Origin: Carnobacterium_A antarcticum | GTDB taxonomy: Bacteria > Bacillota > Bacilli > Lactobacillales > Carnobacteriaceae | Length of the DNA stretch: 64,000 nt | Strand: one strand, 5' to 3' | Assembly (NCBI RefSeq): GCF_042658365.1 | Contig: NZ_JBHSQC010000015.1 | In this document: positions 17,584-26,677 of the stretch, piece by piece | Layout: the number at the start of each line of letters is the position of its first letter | How positions within the stretch are numbered: the first letter of the stretch is position 1 | Notes under the pieces: model-generated | Seen by the model: the letters and a program-made list of their open reading frames with translations, nothing else | The model's database searches: none | Told to the model about the DNA's origin: nothing | Position numbers and translations under genes: made by a program

Positions 17584-17737
17584 GGTAAGTGAAATGATTG
17601 CATTCTATAACCGTGAAATCATGGCGACATCCAAGGCTCTAGGAGGTTCCATGGCTTTCCACAAGCAACACGTAAGTTTCGGAGGAAATTTCAACACCTA
17701 AGAGAGTCGCCAACACGATTTAACAAAGTAGCCGTTT
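17584..17737. repeat. Hairpin-rich intergenic repeat, copy B
   Basis: This is the shorter partner of copy A, lying upstream of the Fe-S gene. GGCGAC (17624-17629) can pair with GTCGCC (17706-17711), closing the core. Where copy A differs in this stem most pairs are kept, which is the pattern of a conserved RNA fold. The rest of 17452-17819 holds an unremarkable A/T-rich stretch and a terminator. Confidence 0.65.
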
Positions 17738-17757
17738 AATGATTAAAAAAACAAATG

Positions 17758-17796
17758 AAAAAAGGTTCTATGGCACAAAACCATAGAACCTTTTTT
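17758..17796 (-). terminator. Terminator of the glutamine-type ABC operon
   Basis: The perfect stem AAAAGGTTCTATGG/CCATAGAACCTTTT with Ts on both sides lies just past the reverse-strand ATPase gene. Confidence 0.88.
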
Positions 17797-17819
17797 GCTC
17801 CTGTGGAACAAAGGATTTT

Positions 17820-18551
17820 CTAAACTAAAATTTTATTTAAGAAGTCTTGAGTACGAATGTGTTTGGGATGATTGAAGATCTCTTCGGGCGTACCTTCTTC
17901 GACAATGTAGCCCCCATCCATAAAAATAACGCGGTCAGCCACTTCTTTAGCAAAGCCCATTTCATGAGTGACAACGACCATCGTCATCCCTTGGTTGGCA
18001 AGTACTTGCATGACTTCTAAAACATCCCCAACCATTTCTGGATCCAATGCACTCGTCGGTTCATCAAACAACATAATATCAGGCTGCATTGCCAACGCAC
18101 GGGCAATGGCCACACGTTGTTTTTGACCTCCTGATAAAGAATTGGGATAATCGTCAACTTTTTCAGTTAAACCGACCGTTTCTAACAACCCTAGAGCTCT
18201 AGTTTTAAGTTCTGCATCGGTTTCTTTTTTTAATTCTTTAGGAGCCAAGGTAATGTTTTCTAAGACTGACAAATGAGGGAACAAGTTGAAATGTTGGAAA
18301 ACCATCCCAATATTTTCGCGCACTTTATTGATGTTTTGAGAAGGATCGCTTAAGTCATAATCGTCGATGATCACTTTTCCGCCTGTGATTTCTTCTAATT
18401 GATTTAAACAACGCAAGAAAGTACTTTTTCCAGAACCGGACGGCCCGATAATGCAGACCACTTCTCCTTCTTTGATCTCAACATTTAAATCTCTTAATAC
18501 TTCTAATTGACCAAAACTTTTTTTAAGGTTTTCAACTTTTAATTTAGGCAT
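17820..18551 (-). CDS. glnQ: Polar amino-acid ABC transporter ATPase
   Basis: The 243-residue cytosolic ATPase powers the adjacent receptor-permease fusion. It has Walker A GPSGSGKST, signature LSGGQKQRVAIARAL, Walker B IMLFDEPTSALDPE and switch VVVTHEMGFA, all typical of the GlnQ/HisP group. The start overlaps the end of the fusion gene by 8 bp, which indicates translational coupling. A strong terminator follows. It may also serve the ATPase-less importer at 3904-6389, but that is conjecture. Confidence 0.94.
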   Translation of the reverse strand: MPKLKVENLKKSFGQLEVLRDLNVEIKEGEVVCIIGPSGSGKSTFLRCLNQLEEITGGKVIIDDYDLSDPSQNINKVRENIGMVFQHFNLFPHLSVLENITLAPKELKKETDAELKTRALGLLETVGLTEKVDDYPNSLSGGQKQRVAIARALAMQPDIMLFDEPTSALDPEMVGDVLEVMQVLANQGMTMVVVTHEMGFAKEVADRVIFMDGGYIVEEGTPEEIFNHPKHIRTQDFLNKILV

Positions 18552-19998
18552 TGTTTAACTTCCTTTCCAAGTAATTTGAAAATTTCGTTAGAGCAGTAAT
18601 CACGATTAAATACATCAAAGCAACGATCAACCACATATCGCCAGATGAGAAAGTCCGAGCAATAATGATTTTTCCGGTTTGTGTCAATTCAACGAGACCG
18701 ATCACGGACAAGATAGACGTATCTTTTAACGTGATGACAAATTGGTTGATAAATGAAGGCACCATGATTTTGATAGCTTGTGGCAGCACGATTTTGCGCA
18801 TAGAAAGGTTGTAAGGCAACCCTAAGCTGCGAGCTGCTTCCAGTTGGCCTTTATCAACAGCCTGGATGCCTCCGCGTACAAGTTCTGCAATGTAAGCAGC
18901 AGTATTTAAGCTTAATGTGATGATTCCGGCAACAGTGGCTGAAAGACGCAAGTCAAAGAGCTGCGGAATAGAAAAGTAAACAAAAAATGCTAAAACGATT
19001 AAAGGGATTCCGCGGAACAAATCCACATAAATAGAAGCGATCCATTTCAAAACCGTATTCGGTGAAGCGCTAAAGAGTCCCAAAACAACACCGACGATCG
19101 TAGCGATCACAAAAGCAATAAGCGTCAGCAATAAGGTCTGGCCTAATCCTTTTAAAAGTTCGCCGCTATTTTCTTTGATCAATGCGAAGAAACCCATATT
19201 AGATGCAGCAGCTGTAGAATTTTCGCCTAAATAAGTATCTAAAATCTCTTGGTATGTTCCGTTTGCACGGATATTGATCAATCCTGCGTTGAATTGTTCG
19301 ATCAATTCGGGATTCATTCCTTTATTCACTGCAAAACCGTAATTATCGCCAGGTTCTGCTTCAGTCGGCAATTTTAATTTTAAACGGTCATTATTAAGTG
19401 CATAAGCCATGACTGGATAATCTTCAAAGGCGGCATCTGAATTACCAGCTTGAACATCCTCATACATATTAGCGGAGTCTTCAAAGGTATTCAGTTTAAA
19501 TCCGTATTTTTTTTGAATGGACTCTGCAAAAGCAGATCCAGTCGTACCTGTTTTGACTGCAACTGTTTTTCCAGCTAAATCTTCATAGCTGGTGATCTCA
19601 TCATCTGAAGCACCAACGGCCATGACGACCCCGCTTTCAAAGTATGGATCAGAGAAATCAAAAGAAGCTTTACGCTCATCTGTGATACTCATTCCAGCAA
19701 TCATTCCATCAATTTGGTTGGATTCTAAAGCTTGTAGTGCGGCACTGAATCCTAAAGGTTTTAATTCATATTCGAAACCTTGATCCTCAGCAATGGCATT
19801 TAAAATATCAATATCGATTCCAACGTATTCTCCATCGGCCGTTTGGTATTCAAATGGAGCAAAGGTTACATCCGTTCCGATAAGGTATTTTCCATCTGTT
19901 GTTTTTGCAGAAGCATCCATAGGATATGCCATTGAAAAACATACTCCTACTATCACCATTAGTGCGACCAAAAACATTGAGCGTTTGTGCTTTTTCAT
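18544..19998 (-). CDS. glnP: Amino-acid ABC transporter receptor-permease fusion (GlnH-GlnP type)
   Basis: The 484-residue fusion begins with a signal/anchor segment (about 8-31). A family 3 binding domain follows (about 38-260) with the ligand motif GMSITDERKASFDFSDPY, including the carboxylate-binding Thr and Arg. The permease half (about 275-480) carries the EAARSLGLPY coupling loop. Glutamine or glutamate is the usual substrate of such fusions. It has one receptor domain, whereas lactococcal GlnP has two. GGAGG precedes the ATG at 19998. Confidence 0.94.
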   Translation of the reverse strand: MKKHKRSMFLVALMVIVGVCFSMAYPMDASAKTTDGKYLIGTDVTFAPFEYQTADGEYVGIDIDILNAIAEDQGFEYELKPLGFSAALQALESNQIDGMIAGMSITDERKASFDFSDPYFESGVVMAVGASDDEITSYEDLAGKTVAVKTGTTGSAFAESIQKKYGFKLNTFEDSANMYEDVQAGNSDAAFEDYPVMAYALNNDRLKLKLPTEAEPGDNYGFAVNKGMNPELIEQFNAGLINIRANGTYQEILDTYLGENSTAAASNMGFFALIKENSGELLKGLGQTLLLTLIAFVIATIVGVVLGLFSASPNTVLKWIASIYVDLFRGIPLIVLAFFVYFSIPQLFDLRLSATVAGIITLSLNTAAYIAELVRGGIQAVDKGQLEAARSLGLPYNLSMRKIVLPQAIKIMVPSFINQFVITLKDTSILSVIGLVELTQTGKIIIARTFSSGDMWLIVALMYLIVITALTKFSNYLERKLNNA

Positions 19999-20121
19999 AA
20001 ATTTCCCCTCCTGTATAAGTTATTATTTTAATTTAAAGTGAAGCCATTTGCAACTGCTATGTTATCTTGCTGTGTTAGGAAACCTGACATAAAAAAATAG
20101 GAATGAATCCTGAAAGACCAT

Positions 20122-20150
20122 TTGAAATAAAAACCTATTTTAGGTATAGT
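20122..20150 (+). promoter_or_regulatory. Promoter of the GNAT gene at 20182
   Basis: TTGAAA (20122-20127) and TATAGT (20145-20150) are spaced by 17 bp, 31 bp before the start codon. Confidence 0.75.
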
Positions 20151-20181
20151 TGTAAAAAGATTTTGAGGAGTGTGGAAAACA

Positions 20182-20745
20182 ATGATCAGACCAGCTGTAA
20201 AAGAAGATATTGATCAATTGATAGCATTAGTTTGGATCGTATTAGAAGATATGGAGCTGCCGCTGCTCAAGCAAGCATCGGAAAATCGTTTGAAGGCGCT
20301 CATGAAAGAAGCTATGCTGAATGAAAATTATCGTTATAGTTACCGGCGTGCAATCGTCTGTCTGCGAGATGGCAACATTGCAGGAACTGCTTTTGGATAC
20401 AAAGGCGAACTGGAACCCGAAATAGACCAAGCATTTATAGAAGTCACGCAAGCAGCAGGATTGGAAGACGGCCATTTATTCCAAGATACAGAAACGCATC
20501 CTGGCGAATGGTATCTTGACACACTAGTAACCGATGCTGCTTATCGAGGACAAGGTGTGGCTACAGAATTGTTAGCTGCTCTTCCGGAGATCGCTAAAGC
20601 ACAGGGTGAGACTCTTATCGGCTTAAATTGTGATCAAAAGAACCAACCAGCTAAACACTTGTACCAAAAAGCAGGGTACCAAAAAGTTGGAGAGTGTACG
20701 TTGAGCGGTACCGTATATGACCATATGCAACTCTCGTTAACTTAA
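20182..20745 (+). CDS. GNAT family N-acetyltransferase
   Basis: The 187-residue protein starts at the ATG at 20182, with GAGGAG at 20165-20170. The acetyl-CoA loop appears as VTDAAYRGQGVATELLAALPEI, given here by its RGQGVA core. The later NQPAKHLYQKAGYQKVGE segment is the family's C-terminal motif. It diverges from the glutamine transporter and has its own promoter. The acceptor substrate is unknown. Confidence 0.88.
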   Translation: MIRPAVKEDIDQLIALVWIVLEDMELPLLKQASENRLKALMKEAMLNENYRYSYRRAIVCLRDGNIAGTAFGYKGELEPEIDQAFIEVTQAAGLEDGHLFQDTETHPGEWYLDTLVTDAAYRGQGVATELLAALPEIAKAQGETLIGLNCDQKNQPAKHLYQKAGYQKVGECTLSGTVYDHMQLSLT

Positions 20746-20784
20746 AAAAGCTTCTGCTTTTGAAGATTTTCAAAAACAGAAGCT
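20744..20784. terminator. Bidirectional terminator
   Basis: AGCTTCTG...CAGAAGCT stem; on the reverse strand it ends in TTTTTT, terminating the LURP-one gene. Confidence 0.8.
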
Positions 20785-20796
20785 GAAATGAATGGT

Positions 20797-21315
20797 TTAT
20801 ATTGGTTGATAAAAGTGTCCTTTTGCGCGCTTGGCTGCAGCAGGCAAGCGTGTCAGAGTCAAATGGTCTACAATGACCGCGATACACAAACAAATAGGAA
20901 CATCTTGGGATTGGTTAACGCTTAAAGCATAAAAATCACCAAAAGCTAAATATGCTTTTTCCATTGTCATAACGGGACGAGTCGGGTGATGGACACGATA
21001 ATGGTGGTTATAAAAATCACCCGTTACGAGCCAATTTAACCGGCTGACTTTAAAATAAGGTCCTTTTATTCCAGGATGTTTTGTAATGGAAGCAATTTTT
21101 TTCCCGGCAACATAGACATCAAATTTAGGGAAAAGCGATAAGACCGTTTGCTTGACTTCGACTAGCAAGGTTCCATCCATTGCATAGAGTGAAAGTCCGT
21201 CACCGATTCTGCCCCATTTTCCAATAATAAGAAAGATGTCTTTTCCTTTTTCATCTTTAACGATAATTCGATTTTGAATAGATACATACGCTTGTTTCAT
21301 ATAAAGGTGTACCAT
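20797..21315 (-). CDS. LURP-one-related / tubby-like family protein
   Basis: The 172-residue soluble protein is a member of the LURP-one/YxjI-type beta-barrel family related to phospholipid scramblases and tubby C-terminal domains. Recognisable family features are the repeated beta-strand pattern, VKDEKGKDIFLIIGKWGRIGDG (cited by its core) and TGDFYNHHYRV. The function of bacterial members is not settled. GAGGTG precedes the ATG at 21315. The gene is convergent with the GNAT gene and shares its terminator. Confidence 0.75.
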   Translation of the reverse strand: MVHLYMKQAYVSIQNRIIVKDEKGKDIFLIIGKWGRIGDGLSLYAMDGTLLVEVKQTVLSLFPKFDVYVAGKKIASITKHPGIKGPYFKVSRLNWLVTGDFYNHHYRVHHPTRPVMTMEKAYLAFGDFYALSVNQSQDVPICLCIAVIVDHLTLTRLPAAAKRAKGHFYQPI

Positions 21316-21585
21316 TTTTTAATCACCTCAAGTTGATCGTTCATTGTCGTTCGTTTTGTCGTGAAGAGAAAAAACAAGCCCTTAGTTTTCTAATAAAGGA
21401 CTGTTTAAAAAGGCGAAAGAGTTAGTTATTTAACAAGATATAGATTTCCTTAATTTCATTATAACAAAAATACTATAAAAAACGAAGGGGCCTAAAAATT
21501 ACCCTACACTTGTTGGTTTCCTTTTTGTATACTAGGAACAACAAAGAATGAAAAGTAGAAAAATAAAAAAGGAGAGTAAAAAAAC

Positions 21586-21855
21586 ATGAAAGCTATCGTA
21601 ACGGTAATTGGAAAAGATCAAGTGGGAATCGTGGCCAAAGTTAGCCAAACTTTGATGGAGTTAAATATCAATATTTTAGATGTTTCGCAAACAATTTTAG
21701 ATGGGTATTTTACAATGATGCTCATTTGTGAAGTTGGAACAGCAAATCAGCCTTTTGATGAAGTTAAATTACGGCTGCGTGCTACTGGCGAAGAGTCAGG
21801 CGTAAAAGTCACGATCCAAAAGCAAGAAATATTTGACGCAATGCATAAACTTTAA
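21586..21855 (+). CDS. ACT domain protein, UPF0237 family
   Basis: The 89-residue stand-alone ACT domain begins MKAIVTVIGKDQVGIVAKV, the usual ligand-binding beta-alpha-beta start. ACT domains sense amino acids or related metabolites. It lies 15 bp upstream of the UPF0210 gene, and this pair is conserved in Firmicutes, so the ACT protein probably regulates or partners it. A strong AAGGAG precedes the ATG. Confidence 0.92.
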   Translation: MKAIVTVIGKDQVGIVAKVSQTLMELNINILDVSQTILDGYFTMMLICEVGTANQPFDEVKLRLRATGEESGVKVTIQKQEIFDAMHKL

Positions 21856-21870
21856 AGGAGGAAACCAGAC

Positions 21871-23226
21871 TTGGAACCAACTAATATATTAGAGACGATT
21901 CGCATGATTGAAGAAGAAAAACTTGATATCCGTACGATCACTATGGGAATTTCATTATTGGATTGTATTGATAGCGACGGTGAACGGGCTCGAAAAAAGA
22001 TTTATGAAAAAATCGTCACACAAGCAAAAGACTTAGTAACAACCGGTGAAGCAATCGAAGCAGAATATGGCATCCCAATTGTGAATAAGCGTATTTCAGT
22101 TACGCCTATTTCGTTGATTGCAGGAGCTTCAGCTGATGAGGATTACGTAGCCTATGCTAAAACATTAGATGCTGCAGCCAGAGAAGTGGGAGTAAACTTT
22201 ATTGGCGGTTTCTCTGCGTTAGTGGACAAAGGCTACCATAAAGGGGACTCGGTTTTGATTCGTTCTATTCCCCGTGCTTTAGCTGAAACAGAACGCGTTT
22301 GTGCTTCTGTTAGTGTAGGGTCAACGAAGAGCGGCATCAATATGGATGCTATTGCTCAAATGGGCGAAATCATTAAAGAAACCGCAGAATTAACGAAAGA
22401 AACACAAGGATTGGGCTGCGCTAAACTAGTTGTGTTTACGAATGCAGTAGAAGATAATCCGTTTATGGCAGGTGCTTTTCATGGTGTAGGTGAAGCGGAT
22501 TGTGTCATCAATGTGGGAATCAGCGGTCCAGGGGTTGTGAAGCGTGCACTTGAAAAAGTGAAAGGCGAATCATTTGATGTGGTAGCAGAAACTGTGAAGA
22601 AAACAGCTTTTAAAATCACACGTATGGGGCAGTTGGTAGGGCAGCAAGCTTCGAAGCGGCTGAATGTTCCATTTGGAATCGTTGATTTGTCACTAGCACC
22701 AACACCGGCAGTTGGCGATTCAGTTGCGCATATTTTAGAAGAAATGGGATTGGAACGAGTGGGAACTCATGGAACAACAGCAGCTTTAGCTTTATTGAAC
22801 GATGCTGTAAAAAAAGGTGGTATCATGGCATGCGGACATGTTGGAGGTTTATCGGGAGCATTTATTCCGGTTTCAGAAGATATCGGTATGATCGAAGCTG
22901 TAGAAGCAGGAGCATTAACGATTGATAAACTGGAAGCCATGACTGCTATCTGTTCAGTAGGATTAGATATGATCGCTGTTCCGGGAGATACGTCAGCCGC
23001 TACATTAGCAGCGATGATCGCAGATGAAGCAGCAATCGGGATGATCAACAATAAAACGACTGCTGTACGTGTTATTCCGGCTCCTGGTTCAAAAGTAGGC
23101 GATCGAATCGTTTTAGGCGGCTTGTTGGGAACTGCACCAGTGATGGCGGTCAATCCTTTTGGGTCATCTGATTTTATTGCCAGAGGGGGCAGAATCCCTG
23201 CGCCTGTACATTCATTTAAAAATTAA
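21871..23226 (+). CDS. UPF0210 (PFL-like, DUF711) family protein
   Basis: The 451-residue protein of the UPF0210 family is distantly related to glycyl-radical enzymes in fold but lacks their radical loop. The TTG start at 21871 has an excellent AAAGGAGG. Glycine-rich segments such as GISGPGVVKRAL and PGDTSAATLAAMIADEAAIG are typical of the family. The biochemical function is unknown, and operon linkage with the ACT gene suggests metabolite-controlled activity. A strong terminator follows. Confidence 0.92.
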   Translation: MEPTNILETIRMIEEEKLDIRTITMGISLLDCIDSDGERARKKIYEKIVTQAKDLVTTGEAIEAEYGIPIVNKRISVTPISLIAGASADEDYVAYAKTLDAAAREVGVNFIGGFSALVDKGYHKGDSVLIRSIPRALAETERVCASVSVGSTKSGINMDAIAQMGEIIKETAELTKETQGLGCAKLVVFTNAVEDNPFMAGAFHGVGEADCVINVGISGPGVVKRALEKVKGESFDVVAETVKKTAFKITRMGQLVGQQASKRLNVPFGIVDLSLAPTPAVGDSVAHILEEMGLERVGTHGTTAALALLNDAVKKGGIMACGHVGGLSGAFIPVSEDIGMIEAVEAGALTIDKLEAMTAICSVGLDMIAVPGDTSAATLAAMIADEAAIGMINNKTTAVRVIPAPGSKVGDRIVLGGLLGTAPVMAVNPFGSSDFIARGGRIPAPVHSFKN

Positions 23227-23234
23227 AATTCAAC

Positions 23235-23284
23235 AAAAAAAGCATTTGAGACAATGAGAACCTTTGTCTCAAACGCTTTTTTTT
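23235..23284. terminator. Bidirectional terminator
   Basis: TTTGAGACAA/TTTGTCTCAAA stem flanked by A and T runs, serving the UPF0210 gene and the reverse-strand YvrJ gene. Confidence 0.88.
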
Positions 23285-23447
23285 ATGGAGTACTTTTAAA
23301 GACATGGTTCAGGTCTTGAATAGCTTTGACTAATTCGTCGAGTTTTGTTTCCATTCGTTGGAGTAAAAACCAGGCAACAAAAATGGGGAAACCAAGACTG
23401 CCGATAATCTCAGCAATAACAGATAACCATTCCGTGTTCGCTTCCAT
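23283..23447 (-). CDS. YvrJ family small membrane protein, 54 aa
   Basis: I translated this short gene from the ATG at 23445-23447. It has one hydrophobic segment (SVIAEIIGSLGFPIFVAWFLL) followed by an amphipathic tail with RMETKLDELVKAI. This matches the YvrJ family of Firmicutes, which is of unknown function and recalls small holin-like proteins. AAAGGAG lies 8 nt upstream, and the stop abuts the terminator. It is not part of a visible phage region. Confidence 0.82.
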   Translation of the reverse strand: MEANTEWLSVIAEIIGSLGFPIFVAWFLLQRMETKLDELVKAIQDLNHVFKSTP

Positions 23448-23530
23448 TAGGACCGCTCCTTTCTTGAGAAGAGTGCCATCTCATTAAAGATAACGAAATG
23501 AAAACCAGCAGTGTCACCTATAGAGATACA

Positions 23531-23568
23531 AAAACAGCTCTTACCGATAAAGCGGCAAGAGCTGTTTT
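23531..23568 (-). terminator. Terminator of the HAD gene
   Basis: AAAACAGCTCTT/AAGAGCTGTTTT stem with Ts on the reverse strand, 58 nt past the stop. Confidence 0.85.
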
Positions 23569-23626
23569 ACATGAAATTCAACGAAGCAAATCATTGTTTT
23601 ATTAAACGATTGCTATGGAACGTGCG

Positions 23627-24529
23627 TTAATCTTTTAATGGTACTGAAACCAATTGCTGATCCATGTCATTGCTGAGTGCCAATAAGACTGATTGAGCAA
23701 CACCGTCATCATTGTTAGTAGCTGTAAGGTATTTAGCTTGCGCTTTGACGCCGTCTTCAGCATTTTCAACAGCCACACTGTAACCAGCTACTTTTAACAT
23801 TGAGACATCATTAAAGTTATCTCCCAGAGCCATTACGTTTTCCATTGGGATGTTCCATTTTTCTGCTGCACGGGCTAAAGCAAGGCCTTTTTGAGCTTTG
23901 ATGTGGTTGATTTCAATGTTGTTAATAAATGAAGCAGTAATGGCTAAATCACCGGTAGTAGCTAAATCATCTGCTAGAGGACTTAATACTTCTGGCCCAT
24001 CTTCACTAAAAGTAATCATTTTTAAGATTTCAATAGAATCATTTTCTAATAGTTCTTCGTATTCAGCAACATAATTGATATTCATAATTTCTAAACGGGC
24101 AGCTGCCAAAACAACAGCCATTTTGAAAGAAGTATCTGGATTGGTTTTGTAAAGCAAAGAAGCAACTGATTCGATCCGTTTGGCTTTATTATCTGAATAA
24201 ATACCATGTGAGGTAGTCATTTCACAGTAAAGATTTAAGTCTCTTGTTTTCTTCAAAATCGTGCGAACAGTGTCTTTCTCGATGCCGATATTTTCGATGA
24301 CTTCGCCTTTTTCGTCATAGACTTGTGCTCCATTTAAAGTGATGAGCGGACAAGAAATGCCGACTTCTTCTAATAATGGTTTAGCTTCTGTGTATCCACG
24401 GCCAGTGGCGACCATAAAACGAATGCCTTGTTTTTGTGCTTCCAAGATAGCTTTAGCATTCGTTTTTGAAATAACCATACGTCCGTTAAGTAATGTTCCA
24501 TCCATATCCGATGCAATAAGTTTAATCAT
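23627..24529 (-). CDS. Cof-type HAD-IIB phosphatase
   Basis: The 300-residue cytosolic phosphatase has motif I SDMDGTLL at the N-terminus, motif II VATGRGYTE and motifs III/IV ending in MALGDNFNDVSMLKVAG. The long cap between motifs II and III marks class IIB. YidA/Cof relatives dephosphorylate sugar phosphates, FMN or PLP, and the substrate cannot be decided here. It is monocistronic, with its own terminator. Confidence 0.9.
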   Translation of the reverse strand: MIKLIASDMDGTLLNGRMVISKTNAKAILEAQKQGIRFMVATGRGYTEAKPLLEEVGISCPLITLNGAQVYDEKGEVIENIGIEKDTVRTILKKTRDLNLYCEMTTSHGIYSDNKAKRIESVASLLYKTNPDTSFKMAVVLAAARLEIMNINYVAEYEELLENDSIEILKMITFSEDGPEVLSPLADDLATTGDLAITASFINNIEINHIKAQKGLALARAAEKWNIPMENVMALGDNFNDVSMLKVAGYSVAVENAEDGVKAQAKYLTATNNDDGVAQSVLLALSNDMDQQLVSVPLKD

Positions 24530-24649
24530 GATTATTTTTCCTCCTAAAATTCATTTGTCCTTTTTAGTTTACCATTATTCAATCAAAAAAAGTATGAATA
24601 AAGTTTTTACCGTACTTAAACTGCTGCTTAGGTAAAGTAGTCGAAATAC

Positions 24650-24678
24650 TTGTACGAGATTAAGAACTTTAGTACGAT
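24650..24678 (+). promoter_or_regulatory. Promoter of ung
   Basis: TTGTAC (24650-24655) and TACGAT (24673-24678) with a 17-bp spacer. Confidence 0.6.
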
Positions 24679-24711
24679 GAACAAGAAAAGATAAAGAATG
24701 GAGGCTATATT

Positions 24712-25392
24712 TTGACTATACCGATTAAAAATGACTGGGCGCCGATTTTAAACCAAGCGAGTTTGACTCCTACTTATCAAAAACTGAGACAGTTTTTGGC
24801 AAAAGAATACCAAGAAGAAACAGTTTATCCAGCAATGGATCAAATCTGGGAGGCTTTTGAGTGGACGCCGTATCATGAAGTCAAAGTAGTGATCTTGGGA
24901 CAAGACCCTTACCATGGTCCGCATCAAGCTCATGGCTTGAGTTTTTCTGTACAACCTACAGTGAAAGTTCCACCATCGCTTTTAAATATTTATAAAGAAC
25001 TAGAAAATGATTTAGGCTATCCTCCAGTAAAACACGGTTATTTAAAATCTTGGGCGGATCAAGGCGTGTTATTGTTGAATACAGTGTTGACCGTACGCAA
25101 AGGAGAAGCTCATTCACACCGGAATAAAGGGTGGGAACAAGTAACAGATATGGTGATACAAAAGTTGAGCGAACGAGAAACCCCTATGGTATTTATTTTA
25201 TGGGGAAGTCCATCGATAAAAAAAAGAGCCTTGATTGATGAACAAAAACATACAGTCATTACTTCACCGCATCCTAGCCCGTTATCTGCTTACCGAGGAT
25301 TTTTTGGATCAAAACCATTTTCGAAAGCCAATGCTGCATTGATTCAAATGGGGCAAGAACCGATTAACTGGCAGCTGCCGGAGGAAGTCTAA
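24712..25392 (+). CDS. ung: Uracil-DNA glycosylase
   Basis: The enzyme removes uracil from DNA to start base-excision repair. The 226-residue family 1 enzyme has the catalytic water-activating loop GQDPYHG, the uracil-binding region GVLLLNTVLTV, and the DNA-intercalation motif HPSPLSAYRGFFG. The TTG start at 24712 follows GGAGG by 9 nt. It is followed after 183 bp by pta, which probably has its own promoter. Confidence 0.97.
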   Translation: MTIPIKNDWAPILNQASLTPTYQKLRQFLAKEYQEETVYPAMDQIWEAFEWTPYHEVKVVILGQDPYHGPHQAHGLSFSVQPTVKVPPSLLNIYKELENDLGYPPVKHGYLKSWADQGVLLLNTVLTVRKGEAHSHRNKGWEQVTDMVIQKLSERETPMVFILWGSPSIKKRALIDEQKHTVITSPHPSPLSAYRGFFGSKPFSKANAALIQMGQEPINWQLPEEV

Positions 25393-25575
25393 AATTTTCC
25401 AAGCGGTTATATGAGGGATATTTTCAAACTGTACTAACGCAAAATGGATAACAAATGAGAAAAGCGATGGAATATAGAGTTTATTTAGAAAACAGGCTCA
25501 AAAAACTGTTATTTTCTGACATAAGATAGTATGATAGAAGAGAAGTAAAAAACACAAAACGTGGAGGGAATTAGC

Positions 25576-26556
25576 GTGGAATTATTTGATAGTTTAAAAT
25601 TTAACATTGTTAGAAAAAATATCCGAATTGTTTTTCCAGAAGGAACAGAGCCTCGTATTATTGGAGCAGTTGTTCGTTTACAATCAGAAGAATTGATTCA
25701 CCCAGTATTGCTTGGTAACCCGGCAGAAATTAAAGACATTGCTAAAAAACGCGGTTTTAATGTCGATAACATCGAAATCATTGATCAAAACAATTATGAA
25801 GGCCTGGATGAATTGGTCGCTGCATTCGTTGAACGTCGTAAAGGAAAAGTTTCAGAAGAACAAGCAAGAGAGTTGCTGAAAGATGAAAACTATTTCGGAA
25901 CGATGTTGACCTATATGGGCAAAGTTGAAGGATTAGTCAGTGGAGCGGTTCATTCTACAGGTGATACTGTTCGTCCTGCTTTGCAAATCATTAAAACAAA
26001 ACCAGGTGTGAGCCGGACAAGTGGCGCATTCATTATGTTGCGTGGACGCGATAATGAAAAATACTTGTTCTCAGATTGTGCTATCAACGTAAATCCAAAT
26101 GCTCAAGAATTAGCTGAAATTGCTGTTGAAAGTGCTAAAACGGCTGAATTATTTGGCATTGACCCTAAAGTGGCAATGTTAAGCTTTTCAACTATGGGAT
26201 CAGCAAAAGCTGAAGAAGCAACCAAAGTCGCTGAAGCAACTAAAATTGCTCAAGAATTAGCTCCACAATATGAAATCGACGGTGAATTACAATTTGATGC
26301 TGCTTACGTAGCGTCTGTTGGACAACAAAAAGCACCTGATTCAAAAGTTGCAGGTCAAGCAACAGTCTTTGTATTCCCTGAATTACAGTCTGGGAATATC
26401 GGCTACAAAATTGCCCAACGTTTTGGTAACTTTGAAGCTATTGGACCTATCTTGCAAGGATTGAATAAACCAATTTCTGACCTTTCACGTGGTTGTAACG
26501 AAGAAGATGTTTATAAACTAGCGATCATTACAGCTACTCAAAGCTTAATGAACTAA
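25576..26556 (+). CDS. pta: Phosphate acetyltransferase
   Basis: Pta interconverts acetyl-CoA and acetyl phosphate in mixed-acid and aerobic acetate metabolism. I chose the GTG at 25576 because GGAGGG at 25563 precedes it; the upstream in-frame GTG at 25561 overlaps that RBS. The 326-residue length matches short EutD/Pta enzymes lacking the N-terminal regulatory domain. FPEGTEPR at the N-terminus and TGDTVRPALQI and GNIGYKIAQRFG later are family motifs. A terminator follows directly. Confidence 0.96.
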   Translation: MELFDSLKFNIVRKNIRIVFPEGTEPRIIGAVVRLQSEELIHPVLLGNPAEIKDIAKKRGFNVDNIEIIDQNNYEGLDELVAAFVERRKGKVSEEQARELLKDENYFGTMLTYMGKVEGLVSGAVHSTGDTVRPALQIIKTKPGVSRTSGAFIMLRGRDNEKYLFSDCAINVNPNAQELAEIAVESAKTAELFGIDPKVAMLSFSTMGSAKAEEATKVAEATKIAQELAPQYEIDGELQFDAAYVASVGQQKAPDSKVAGQATVFVFPELQSGNIGYKIAQRFGNFEAIGPILQGLNKPISDLSRGCNEEDVYKLAIITATQSLMN

Positions 26557-26598
26557 AAAAAAGTGATGCTTTCTTTAAAAGAAGCATCACTTTTTTTC
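26554..26598 (+). terminator. Terminator of pta
   Basis: AAAAAAAGTGATGCTT stem with a run of seven Ts. Confidence 0.9.
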
Positions 26599-26615
26599 TA
26601 TATAAGTGAGAATGT

Positions 26616-26645
26616 TTGCGCTTGCTCGCTGCTTCTTATTATAAT
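26616..26645 (+). promoter_or_regulatory. Promoter of the NAD(P)-binding gene
   Basis: TTGCGC (26616-26621) and a perfect TATAAT (26640-26645) with an 18-bp spacer. Confidence 0.65.
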
Positions 26646-26677
26646 GAATGAGAGCAATAGAAAGTAAGGAGGGATTC

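Noticed and set aside
16850..17737. A composite transposon carrying the Fe-S gene between the two repeats
   Set aside because: No transposase and no target duplications are seen, and copy divergence and the stem insert do not fit recent IS copies.
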